DNA from: Kudoa neothunni
Taxonomy: Eukaryota; Cnidaria
Reading direction: 5' to 3'
Assembly: GCA_964304625.1 (NCBI GenBank)
Contig: OZ199838.1
Span: 16,058,001-16,122,000 of the forward strand
DNA length: 64,000 nt
A program made the position numbers and the translations under genes. Of this stretch, positions 37,748 to 48,526 are shown piece by piece; positions within the stretch are counted from its first letter, which is position 1; every line of letters begins with the position of its first letter. Under the pieces are notes generated by a model. The model had not been told where the DNA came from. It saw nothing but the letters and a program-made list of their open reading frames with translations, and did no database searches.

Positions 37748-38094
37748 TATAAAAATTGAAAAATTTCCGTGATTAAAATCCCAAATGGTTTAATTATTAT
37801 ATCTATTTTTGAATGTTTATAAGAAATTTTTCAAAGCAAAATCATCTCAAGCCTGGGCGAAATTGATTGGATCGCGCTCACTCTAAATATCCTGTAAAGC
37901 ACAGAGATATCATACCAATGTTGAAAAGTACCGCTAAATTAACATACAATATTTCCTTCGAAATATAAATAGCCAACAAGCAATCAGAAGAGAAATCTAA
38001 TTCATTTGCAGAAAAAATAAACAATGTTGCTCATTACAGGGACATAAAATTGCAAAATTTATTTATTTTCATAAATTGTTGGCATGTTTTTTGG
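37748..38094. other. Spacer between Tc1-like and Merlin elements
   Basis: 347 bp without recognised content, ending in the left 9-bp Merlin target duplication at 38086-38094. Confidence 0.5.
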
Positions 38095-40776
38095 TAATTA
38101 TAAAGCCTGTGACTCCAGAAAATTCCCTATTTCCGCGCGTTTTTTTCCGATTATATTTATCAATGAAAAATATTATCGAGAGCAAAGATTCAGTTCATGA
38201 AATTAGTTTCGAAATTTTGATTCGGGATAAATCGTCGCCACGCGTAATCTATCTTATGTTTACGAAATATTGAGAATTCCTTTATTTATTGCATATATCA
38301 ATTTAGTTACCTTATCAGATAATCTAAAATGTTTTTTATGTAATAAATAGCACAAAATAAACGTATTTAGGTGTAAAATAAGGCATCGCTTATGTTCAAT
38401 AAAATAACCTATTTTATTTCTTGCTCTTTGAGTAAAAGCATTATATTCATTTAAGAAATAGATTTTAAATAGATTTTTTAGTTTATTTATTATTTTCGTA
38501 TTATTTCAAATATCATAACAAATATAACAATAAATTTCTTAAATTATTTCAACAAAAATCTTAATATTTTAGCTATATTTTATATTGAATTCATAAAAAT
38601 AGTTTCCGTTATTGCGAAATAAAAATATTTAACTATTGTTTATTTCATAAATCAATGTTGAGAGGTTTAAACTAACACAACAAATTTTAGATGTAAAATA
38701 GTCACAGATACTAAAACACTTCATTAATGATTCGAACCCATCTTCACTTGTTTATTATATTTAAAGAATTTTTTCTTAACACACAGATTTTAAATCTTAA
38801 AATCCTTTGAAATAAATTATTAAGCATATTTTAATATAATTTTGAACAAGTGAATCGTAAAAATGATTTTTGGCATTATAAATATGATAAGCAATGTCCT
38901 AATACTGTAATTAATTGACAACGTTTCGCAACTATATTTAAGCACATTATGAAATTAAAAAAAAAAAGAATTTTCGAATTTTAACTGTTGTAATAACATT
39001 ATCTTTTAAAAATTTTGTTACTGGATTTGCAGTATTTACATGGTAATCTATATATGGATTTAGAATAATCTTCTTATAATTATTACATAGTGATTTCAAA
39101 TTTTTTAAACTTTAAAGCGATGAATTAAGACATCCTTGATGCTCGTTGAAGCAAAAAATCCAAATGAGTAAACTAATGAAACATTCTAATTTTTGTTAGA
39201 GTATAATTTAATAGAGTTATTTATGAGTCTATGAATGATCGAAACCATCCTTCAATTAGGTACTCAGGTAGATTTTCAAAGGAAACTCCTCTTTTAATTC
39301 GGAGAAATTGCGTTTTTATCCCCCCCCCCCCCAACACGCTTCAATTGTGTTTGTGTGGGCACAGTTACTGTAAAACTCCTTAGAGTGGTTCACTCGAATA
39401 TAGTCATATCCGATGGAACTTATACCATTGTAGGCGCCCATTCATTGCTATAAATTTGTGAGCCTTTTATCACTTAGGTTTTAATAATAGGCAGGAGAGT
39501 GTTGGCTTCTCGCCGCTTTACAAAAAAGTATCTGACTTCTTCAAGGATTCTGACACCGTGGTCGTCAAGTTTACGTAAGCATAGCCCAAATATCCATGGC
39601 CCATCAATACGGTTTCCATACTTTTTCTCTCTAATTTCCGTTGTACATTCATAAAACAAATGAAAGAATCATCTGTAAACTCGCGTTCAGAAGATAAATA
39701 TTCACTCCCACTTATTTCATCGGTATCTATAAATTTTTTGTTAAATAAAATAAATACATAACATGCATATTTGGAGACAAAATTTCTCTATTGAGTGACG
39801 TTTTCCACACGTCACCCTTTAGATATCTTCCAACGTTATTTTTCCTTTTCCCGCGTAGAAGCCATTCATCAATTTCTACGACGTAGCCTTTTCCTCCGAA
39901 TCTTTGCCTTTCTTCGTAAGAAGAGTGACATAAACCGCGAATTTTTTATACCAGCCGGAAGAAGTTGACCAACTTACTCCAGACATTTCAGCGGATTCCG
40001 ATATGGTGAAATCCATTGACCTATTATATAGAATTTTAAGAATTTTTTTTAATGTTAAATTTTGGGATGGACCAACTATTCCCATATTCCCGTTGTTAAA
40101 AAAAGGTTCCCATTCTAGGAGAAATATTAATTTTACACCTAGATATAATTAAATGTATTTACATGAAATATATTAGCATACTTTTTACAGATAAAATTAT
40201 AGGAAAAATCCATCATATTTCTATCATATTAAATTTTGTTGGATTAATGATCTCAAAACGTTTAGTTTGCGTTTGATTATTGTAAACATGTCATAATTCT
40301 AACAGTTTTTACATCTGTTGGGTGCATTTCTGAGATCAATTTGGTTAACAAGGTTTTTAATAATTCATCACAATTATTTATTAATAAATAAAAATCATCA
40401 TCTCACCTAAAAACCAAAAACTCCATTGCCGATTGCCGATTGTGGATTGTAGAGTATGCACCATGACATAATTTCCCGCGATACATTTAGTCAAGTTAGG
40501 AAATAAACTAAAATATTACGAATAATTTTAAACCACGAATGAGCCATAATGTTTGCAAAAAACGCCAAATTTCAATCCATGTTGTAAACATAAGATGGAT
40601 TACATACAGCGACGATTTATCCCTAATCAAAATTAGGTCAAAATTAGGTCAAAATTTGATCAAAATTTAGAAATTAATTTCATGAGTTGAATCTTTGCTC
40701 TCGATACTACTTTTAATTGATAAATGTAATCGTGAAAATGGGAGATTTTCTGGAGTCACAGGCCTTATAATTATCC
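38095..40776 (-). mobile_element. Merlin (IS1016/IS1595-like) element
   Basis: Flanked by a perfect 9-bp duplication GTTTTTTGG (38086-38094 and 40777-40785), as Merlin elements make. Long inverted ends of about 190 bp share CTGTGACTCCAGAAAAT and, further in, ATCGAGAGCAAAGATTCA and TAATCYATCTTATGTTTAC. Minus-strand transposase pieces: a helix-turn-helix-like SAEMSGVSWSTSSGWYKKF (39876-40085), YVVEIDEWLLRGKRKNN at about 39880 (first Asp), GNRIDGPWIFGLCLRK...RREANTLLPII (39474-39659), and VNHSKEFYSNCAHTNTIEACW near 39370, all matching the family. Frames are broken. A 12-C run at about 39321 interrupts the 3' part. Confidence 0.88.
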
Positions 40777-40785
40777 GTTTTTTGG

Positions 40786-42358
40786 CCACAATTTTCGTAT
40801 TATGGGGGGCTTTAAAAATTATTTCAATGTATAATTGTAACTTCCCCTTGGTGAATTTCATGGCCGACATTTTAATTTGAAATAAAGATTTGTTCCAAGT
40901 ATAAAATTATCCACTAGAAGATTTTTCGTGATGAAATCAATAGCAACTAAATTCCATTTTTTATAAATTTGCAATAACTTCCACCCTTGGAAACATTTTT
41001 TTTCGATTATTGAGTCTTTCGAAGACAAGAGCGAAAATCGAACACAGTTGGCAACGCTATTTGCAATAGTCCCTCTCGGCGAATTAAATTTATATTAACT
41101 GATAAATTCCGATAAATAATCGTATAGAAATGTCATGAAAATATTTTTGAGAAAAAAAAATTCTTATATTAACCTACTCTCAGTTTATCAATATCTTTTA
41201 ATTTTGAAGGGAAATATCGCAATTTTGGAAACGTAGGCTTACAAAAGCTTACGTAACCCCCGAGAATCTCCGAATAATATGACATTAAAATTCATTATAA
41301 AGGTATCACGTATTAAACTCATGGTTGAAAGTGTTTTATTGATTTGATTGTCACCGATTTTATTTTTTACTAAATAAATAATAAGACTAATTTATAAATT
41401 AAAATATTTTCTCGTTGTTAGAGATTAAGCTAAATCTCATTAGATATATTTTTAACGTTACTATCTAATATTTTATTTTTCTCAAATAACGAATAAATTT
41501 CATTAATTATCCGATTAGAAAAGAACGACGAAACTTCCTTAAACTGAATTTGTCTAATCAGTAATTCTGCAAGCTTGTGATGTCTTTACATCCGCAAAAT
41601 TAACCGTTAAAAGAAAGTCTATTAGTTTATTAACAATTTTTATGCCCACTAATTCATAACTTTATTCGCGTATAAAATTGAAAATATAGATTTTATCATT
41701 TACTGAATCCAATTATTATTAACCGGGCAAAAGGTGTTAGTCTGAGCATACACGTCGATATTTCTACGTTTGATCAATAAATATCGGTCTCTCCTAGAAA
41801 CAAATATAAAATTAGCATATTCACATCTATGTTTAACAATCAACTTGTCTACTATTAAATCTTACATCTCCATTGTATCGAACTACTCAAAGGTTTGGTT
41901 ATCAGTAAAAGTTATTGTATAATGTAGGTTATCTGTGAAAGTGGGAGGTTTTTTATTGAAATTCCACCAGAAAATCTTAAGACTGAACATGTAAATTTTA
42001 CAATTATTACATTAAAAAAGTCAAGTTATATTAAAATACAGGATCTATTCACTTAAATATTTTATTAGTTTTAGCGGATTTAATTGTATTAATTTACAAT
42101 GATAATCAATTATTAAAAAGGAATTATAATTAAAATATTTTAAATAGAATACAATTAGCTTTATTCTGATTGCTTGATGGGTTAAAATATTTTACGATAA
42201 ATGACGGTGGTTTCTTAAAACCATTAAAAATAATCTTACAATCTACAAAATTTATTCTTCAGAGAAATAATAATAGTACAAAGATTATTAATTTTCAACT
42301 TATAATCGGAGATTCCTCTTTATTATTCAATATAATATAACGACAAGTTAATCCTAAA
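40786..42358. other. AT-rich intergenic, nothing recognised
   Basis: 1.6 kb upstream of the secreted/membrane protein gene. No exon pattern, element end or RNA recognised. Confidence 0.4.
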
Positions 42359-43419
42359 ATGAATATCTGTTGCTGGATTCTTTATGGCATTACTATTGTT
42401 TCGGCTACTAAAGCAAATGTGATTGGTTCAAGTAAGTTTATAGAATTCTGTGCACGATAAAATCTATTTTCTAAATATAAAATGAGTTTTATGTTGAGCA
42501 GGAAAACGATCGATGGCCCAATAGTTCAATCTACGTAACGTAACAATGGGCTATAAAAATGATAAATTAGTAATTCTGCACACATTAAAATTACACGGTG
42601 CATTATAAACATGAATCGTTAGTGGATTGAAAAATCTTAATTTTTAATTATTTCCCACGTTTAATTCGCTTTAAAATTTTTTAAAAATTTTCTATATAAT
42701 CAACTTGTCTGAATTTGTTTAACGCATTTTTAATAGATATGAATGAACCGCTAAAATTTCGAGAAGTCAATATCCAATCTGTTGACAACATACCGGCTAC
42801 AAAACTACTACTAGCACAACTATCTGAGGGAAATGGAATAGATTCGTTGAGAAGAGAGAGAGAATTATTAGAAGATGATAATGAAAATAATCATGTTCAA
42901 AATGACGCCAAGAGCATATTTCCTGTATCCGACGACTGTCCCAAGAGACATTTGAAAACTGGGGAATCTTCTGCTGCTAGACTCTTGTCAATGTTAGAGA
43001 ACCTAGCGGTGAAATACATTCCCCTCAGAAATAAACATATACCACCCGTTCCGTATTTCAAACAAAGGAAAAGAGTTGGTTTCGTGATTTCACATAGGCG
43101 TACATAAAATTGATATTATTTCCTCGTTAATCCCACAATAGATATGTTGCAAGCTAGAATTAAAAGCAGAACCATTGACAGTGATGATGATGATGATCCA
43201 GCTGACGAAGTAAACGGCCGTGGCGGCAGTCCAGCCAAACCAAGTGGTTGGCAAGGTCAGATGTACCTCGAAAATATTTTTCCAGTATACTTCGGACTAG
43301 TGGTTATAGGCACTTTGGCAGTAGTCATATGGGTTTACTTAAGAATGGAGCGAGTACGCCAGGTTATCGAAGCTATGCCACAGTATAAATTGAACAAAAA
43401 ATCTCTTCTAGCCTTATAA
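42359..43419 (+). CDS. Secretory-pathway single-span membrane protein, possibly RIC3-like
   Basis: Exons 42359-42431, 42737-43099 and 43142-43419 join in frame to 237 residues; introns are 305 and 42 nt. Residues 1-20 form a signal peptide or first membrane helix (CCWILYGITIVSA, then ATKA as a possible cleavage site). A polar region follows, with a basic patch KQRKRVGF near the exon 2 end and a five-Asp run in exon 3. A span sits at about residues 191-213 (FPVYFGLVVIGTLAVVIWVYL) and a charged helix (RMERVRQVIEAM) follows it. RIC3 chaperones of nicotinic receptors share this plan, including GRG and GQ...PxY before the second span. The resemblance is short and could be chance, so the function stays open. 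Upstream Met was chosen because it alone gives the hydrophobic start. Confidence 0.7.
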
Positions 43420-43859
43420 AACATCATCTGTCAGTTTTTCTTTTTTTTTAAACGGAGTTTGTATAAACCATGATTTTTTGTAAGAAATTTCCTGACATAT
43501 TAGTGTTAGTACCAAAAATAAGTCCTATTTGAGTTAAATTATTCCCTAAAAATATTTCTGCCGATTATATTATTCTTAATAAATTGGTACGACATACCTA
43601 TTTAAAAATATGATAAAGAGTAAATCATGAATATAAAATTCAAATATATAAAACGTACATTCTTCTACAAAATTATTTCTTGTGTGTAGTTTTTTGTCAT
43701 ATAATTATTTTTAGGTTATTTTCAGAATCTTACAGGTGATTTCTTTGTATCGAATGAGGTATATTCATAAGAAATAAAATATCTGTGTAAGGAACAGATA
43801 ATAAGTCGAATACATCTATCCACATGCGTATAGATATATATTGGAAGTTAGCTATTGGC
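43420..43859. other. Intergenic
   Basis: Holds the likely 3' end of the preceding gene; nothing else recognised. Confidence 0.4.
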
Positions 43860-44600
43860 ATGGTGATACAGTTTAAGGCAGTAGTGGTTATTGCAACGGA
43901 TCCGTTTAATCCAGGGGTCAGAAACCCGATTAGGTTGCTGCGTCTGATAGTTATGTTAAACTAGAAGACGTGTCATAATATATAAATCTTTTAGATGTGA
44001 TGAATTTTTCACAATACAGTTGAAAATCAGCTTGATATTATTATATTTTGATCTTTAAAAAAATACATTTTCATTGCATTGCTAGAAAAAAATGACGAAC
44101 GCTTGACATATTTTTAGGAAGGATAGTTAATTTGATAGAATTATCCTTTCGAAATTGACCTATTTTATTTATATTTAATATTCTATATAATTAAGTGAAA
44201 GTTCAATATCGTTCAAAACCACAATTAAAACCCTATTCGGAGAGCTCATAAAATGCATAAGTCTATACAAACCAACATGTTAATGTCTGCAGAGAATTCC
44301 AGCGAATTCATCCTTAGTTCAATAGTTGTTATGAATAGAATTAAAGTTATATTAACGATAATCAAAAACAAAATAATGAGCCGACTGAAGGAAGAAATGG
44401 AAATAATATAAGTATAAGCGTGTCAATTAAACATTAGGTGTCAAGCTAAATGCAAATCAAAAGACAGGAGTGAATGAAATTTCTGAAGTATCCTCAACCA
44501 AGTTACTAACGTACAAACGACTCGTTTATAAGACTTGTATAAAATGAAAGATGACAAACAGTTAGATGAGCTCGAAATCGACGATAGTTTCAAAAGTTGA
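43860..44600 (+). CDS. Candidate multi-exon gene, unresolved
   Basis: I do not recognise the product. An ATG at 43860 opens a 34-residue frame (KAVVVIATDPFNPGVRNPIR within it) in a patch clearly richer in G and C than its surroundings. A donor at 43955 and an acceptor before 43995 would extend it into CDEFFTIQ. An open stretch from about 44196 reads SFKTTIKTLFGELIKCISLY. The 3' part is better: 44347-44411, 44438-44523 and 44562-44600 join in frame through 26- and 38-nt introns to a polar tail ending LDELEIDDSFKS and a stop. How the middle pieces connect is uncertain, so these could be two genes. The evidence is open frames with matching splice phases only. Confidence 0.3.
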
Positions 44601-45894
44601 ATAATCATATAGAATTTCCTCATTAATTTTATAAGGATTTAATATTTTTCTCGAAAAAAAGAACAGCAGGGCGACCTTTTCTGGTATTCTGGTATTCTGG
44701 TATTCTGATATTCTGATCTAACGGTCCTTAGGTTACCTAAAAAGCGTAGAGAATAGAGAAGCACCTTAATCCCATAAAGTATACAAACAATATCATATTA
44801 TATAAAGTAAATATCCAAAAAAATATATCCACCATATAATAATTTATTTATCATTTTTATAGAATAGGAAAACAAGTTAAAAGCATAATTATTTGGACGT
44901 AAAAACTGTAATATCCACTTTTATAATAAAATTAACCGATGAAAATTTTATTGCATGTTTTTTGCCAACATTTGATTAAAATTTACAATAAAATGGACAG
45001 ACACAAAATAGAACGCATTGGGGTCTTTTTAGTATGCGCGCTAACTTTTAGTAAGAGCACCGTTTCTCATAGTTTCTTGTAAAAATTACCTAACATATAA
45101 TCAGTTTTATATAAAAACAAATATAAATTATTTTATACATTCACAACTCAATTCATCTATTGTTGGTTTATTCAGATTCCGAAGTAAAAACTCCATTAAT
45201 TTATTTTATTTTGAGAATATATTTACTAATAGTTCACTTATTAAATCCAAAGTTTGACACAAGCGTTATTTTAGTAAATATTCCCATCCGTTGCAATAGT
45301 CAGTGCCTATTACTTATCATACAAATAACCACTTTCCTTCGTATATTCTCAGTATAAAAGCAGGGGGTGGGTAAACTATTGTTTCCACGAATCAAGTGTA
45401 GATAATGTGTTTAGACAAGGGACTACAACATTCAAAAATAGCCTTTATACCAACACTAGAACGCAAAAAGAACCAATAATTTTTAATTTTAAATAAATTC
45501 ATTTCAAATAGAATAAAAGAAAATGTTTTTTGCGGGATGAGAATAAAATACATAATGAATATTGAGCAATATAGAATTTTTCTGAAGCTCGTTACGTAAG
45601 AGCTCACAGGCTGTAGTTATAGTTAGCACAATCATGTATAAAAAATATGATGAAAATATTAAAAAAAAGTATACTAAACAATACACAAATTAAGAAATTC
45701 TATAATTGGCCGTATATAAAATATTCTCCTAATTTTGTTATAATGTAGCTGTTAGATGTTGTTATGCTATTTCATTAAATTTGGAGCAGTTCAACGCAAA
45801 AAATATAATCGACCCCAAAAAATATAAAAGCTACTTAATTAAGATCTTTTTACCGAAAAATAAATACTACACATAAAATTGGGTAATTTGTTGA
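44601..45894. other. Intergenic
   Basis: Contains a short GGTATTCT tandem repeat at about 44681-44712. No gene recognised. The right edge is the 3' side of ARMT1. Confidence 0.4.
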
Positions 45895-47455
45895 CTAGGG
45901 GGAAAACTGTACCACAGCATACGATCCAGAATACATCCAATCGGAGGGTAAACTGGATATAACATTTTTGGTTGCAGTGGCAACGCCTGGAGTGGTGCAA
46001 CTTTTCAGCGTTCTCAACGCAGCGATGGGAGAAGGTTTGAAATTTTCCAATGCTATCGAAAAAGGTGCATCATTGGGCCATTTTAGGTCGTTAACAAGTT
46101 TTCTATAATTGAGATCTCCTTTGAATATACACAGATCACCAGAGGCAAGCAACTTATACAAATCAGGAGCTTGAACGGTCATTGCAGAAAAATTCCATGG
46201 CCCAACCCAAAACAAATGATCATTCAGCACAATGGTTTCGTTTTTTATCCACGACATAAAGTCTGAGTAGAATTGTGGTTCGGTGGTTTCGAATTGTTTT
46301 AATAGATAGAAAAAATCCTCCCTATTAACATCTGATACAAACCATGGAATTTTCTAAAAAAGTAATCCTATTCAGACTAGATCGACAACGTATCGTAACC
46401 AACTTTTAAATGAATGTATGTTTTGGCGGCAAGACCACATTTCAGCATAAAATATATCAAACACAGATCGGACGCAAGTTCCATCCCCGAATTATCAAGA
46501 ATATAATTCACAGTGAGATTGCCTTTGAGAATGTGGGCTATAATTTGGTCGAAATGATCACACAATATGAATTCTTCTTTCAGGTGGGTCAGCTCATTGG
46601 CAGTTTTTATTGTTAGATGATGAGACAAAGCCTCCCCAGATGACAAAGACATATCATATTTATTGCCCCACAACGCAAGCTACATTATTATACATTATGA
46701 ATAGATCAGCAAACAACCAAATGTGATTACCTGGAGCAGTAAATGTAAATGGGTTGTTAGAAATTCGTTTTTACACGTAAATGGTTGATAATTACCTTTG
46801 CGGAAATTTTCCACGGTATCCATCACATTTCTTACCGCACTCTGTATGGATTCTTCGCAATGTAGGTACATATCTTTTTTCTGTTTTGAGAAATAGTCCA
46901 ACTCTTTGTGAAATTGGCTTCACATCCAACAACAACAACAACAACATCAACAATACCAATCAAACCACAACATCTTTTTAATACCTTAATTGAAAACATT
47001 CGAACAATTTCCTGTAAAAATAGCATTCGGTGGGCAACCATGGCAGATTTAACCACGTAGCTTTATCGTCACTAGGGTTACATGACTTCAATGTACGAAT
47101 ATAGGCGTTGTATTGATCAAAATCCCCAAACAAATCCTTCAATGGAAGGCCAAGTGTGGAATTTTTGCACAAACTGTGTTTCAATTCAACCACACGACCA
47201 AGGATCATTTTCAAATCATCCAAATTCTATAATATGAATCGTTTGAAACATTCCACTCAAACTCAAACTGTTAAATATAAACTTCATTCGATGAATAGAT
47301 TGTTTCATTGAGGAAATCAATCACTTTGATTACAATATTTGGCAGTCTTTGACGAAATGTGTAAGAGCCAAACGAGCTAAGAGGTAAGGTGTTATAAATC
47401 TGATTTAACTCGATTACTCTTTAATAAAACAGCTCAATTGTGGATATGGTGACAT
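45895..47455 (-). CDS. ARMT1: ARMT1 (DUF89 damage-control phosphatase), 6 exons
   Basis: Metal-dependent phosphatase of the DUF89 family; its animal members are ARMT1, acting on sugar phosphates, with a reported but debated glutamate methyltransferase activity. Exons 47455-47418, 47376-47283, 47226-46985, 46917-46731, 46679-46404 and 46353-45895 give 1,296 nt in one frame, 431 residues (human 441). Conserved blocks: FRQRLPNIVIKVID, LPWLPTECYFYRKLFE, LWGNKYDMSLSSGEA, the metal-site YILDNSGMELASDL, KIPWFVSD, and CIFKGDLNYRKL. Introns are 41-67 nt. The product is cytosolic by absence of signals. The start at 47455 comes from a 13-codon first exon; the residues it adds align with the family N-terminus. 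Lies head to head with the EF-hand gene, 524 bp apart. Confidence 0.93.
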
Positions 47456-47979
47456 TTAGGCAAAAAAAGGCGATCTTATCCGAAATAAAGCGATTTACAA
47501 AAATAAATTTTTTTATCAAGTTCAATTTTTCCATTGGACATCAAAGCAACTCAGCTTTGATATATGGAGTGTGGTAAAATTTCAATAGAGTTATGAGCGT
47601 AGATTCATGTAAATCTGGTTTGGTTAGTATGGTAATATTATGGTTGTTGTATTTTTAGTCCAAGCTGAGCATGAACAACGAAAATATGAAGGTGATTTTC
47701 CTCATTCGATAATGAAGAGAAATAGTTTTTATGGGATTATATTAGTTTAATCCACTATATGTTATAAAAATGGGTGCCATGAAATTTCTATTAATCAAAT
47801 GATAATGCGAATGATCATTTTATTAATAGAAAAAATATCTACAATTATTCGGTTGAATTCTAATACAAGAATTATAAAAAACTTGACTAAATTTTATGAT
47901 ATAATTAATCCCATATTAGATCAAACGATGTGGTTTTTTAATCTGATAATCCTTAGTGTACAGAGACATATATTCATAC
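47456..47979. promoter_or_regulatory. Shared intergenic between divergent ARMT1 and EF-hand genes
   Basis: 524 bp separate the two start codons, so promoters must overlap or abut unless the EF-hand gene has an unseen upstream exon. No specific motif can be claimed. An open plus-strand run at 47799-48035 may include upstream exon sequence of the EF-hand gene. Confidence 0.35.
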
Positions 47980-48526
47980 ATGTCAAAAGGAAACAAAATA
48001 TTAAAACCATCTCAAATAGCCATTGGACTTCGTGAATTTGGTATATACGTCACCCCACTGCTAATCGAACAAGCGATACTTTGTCTTGATATTGACAGTA
48101 ATTGAAATAATCCGCGCGCTTTCCCCATATAAATTATATTATATTAAATCGAATCACTTTAGGAGATGAAATAGATTTTTGGGCATTCTTTCTTATTATG
48201 GAAACTCAATATTGCCCAAACGACACATGGAAAATAGAACTAACTACCGCCTTCAACTACTTTGATCCACATGGATTCGGTCGCATCTCTACAGACCTAC
48301 TTAAAGACACTCTAATCGAATATTTCCAAGACACCATTCCGCCGTCCGAACTCGAAAATCTGCTCAAATACATTAAGGCTGATCAAGAAGAATCTCAAAT
48401 TTATCTTGATGGTAATATTGAGATGTATGTTCTATCTGTTGATAAATAAATATAGATTTTATGGAATTGATCGGAATTAGTGACGAACCTGAACTATTCG
48501 GTGAGAGAGTACTACGAAATTTCTAG
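47980..48526 (+). CDS. EF-hand protein, calmodulin-like/EFCAB2-like, 3 exons
   Basis: Exons 47980-48097, 48163-48411 and 48456-48526 give 438 nt in frame, 145 residues, the size of calmodulin-like and DRC8/EFCAB2 proteins. Paired EF-hand architecture is seen: LREFGIYVTPLLIEQAILCL then DIDRDEIDFWAFF, and AFNYFDPHGFGRISTDLLKDT, PPSELENLLKYI, IYLDDFMELI. The loop DPHGFGRISTDL keeps Asp at 1, Gly at 6 and Ile at 8, but has His at 3, Phe at 5 and Leu in place of Glu at 12, so calcium binding there is unlikely. The protein resembles EFCAB2/DRC8 of the axonemal nexin-dynein complex more than calmodulin, but the family is generic. More N-terminal exon sequence may exist upstream. Confidence 0.75.

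Noticed and set aside
38721-38760. GGTTCGAATC on the minus strand, resembling a tRNA B box
   Set aside because: No A box at the right distance and no cloverleaf stems; it lies inside the Merlin element.
39320-39332. Run of 12 C residues as a functional element
   Set aside because: Looks like a homopolymer expansion or sequencing slip inside a dead Merlin transposase.
43860-43964. tRNA or small nuclear RNA in the GC-rich patch
   Set aside because: No A/B boxes in tRNA spacing; an open frame from ATG explains the composition at least as well, so only a candidate gene was reported.
45160-45686. Several 60-71 codon frames on both strands
   Set aside because: Overlapping, compositionally like the surrounding AT-rich DNA and without family motifs.
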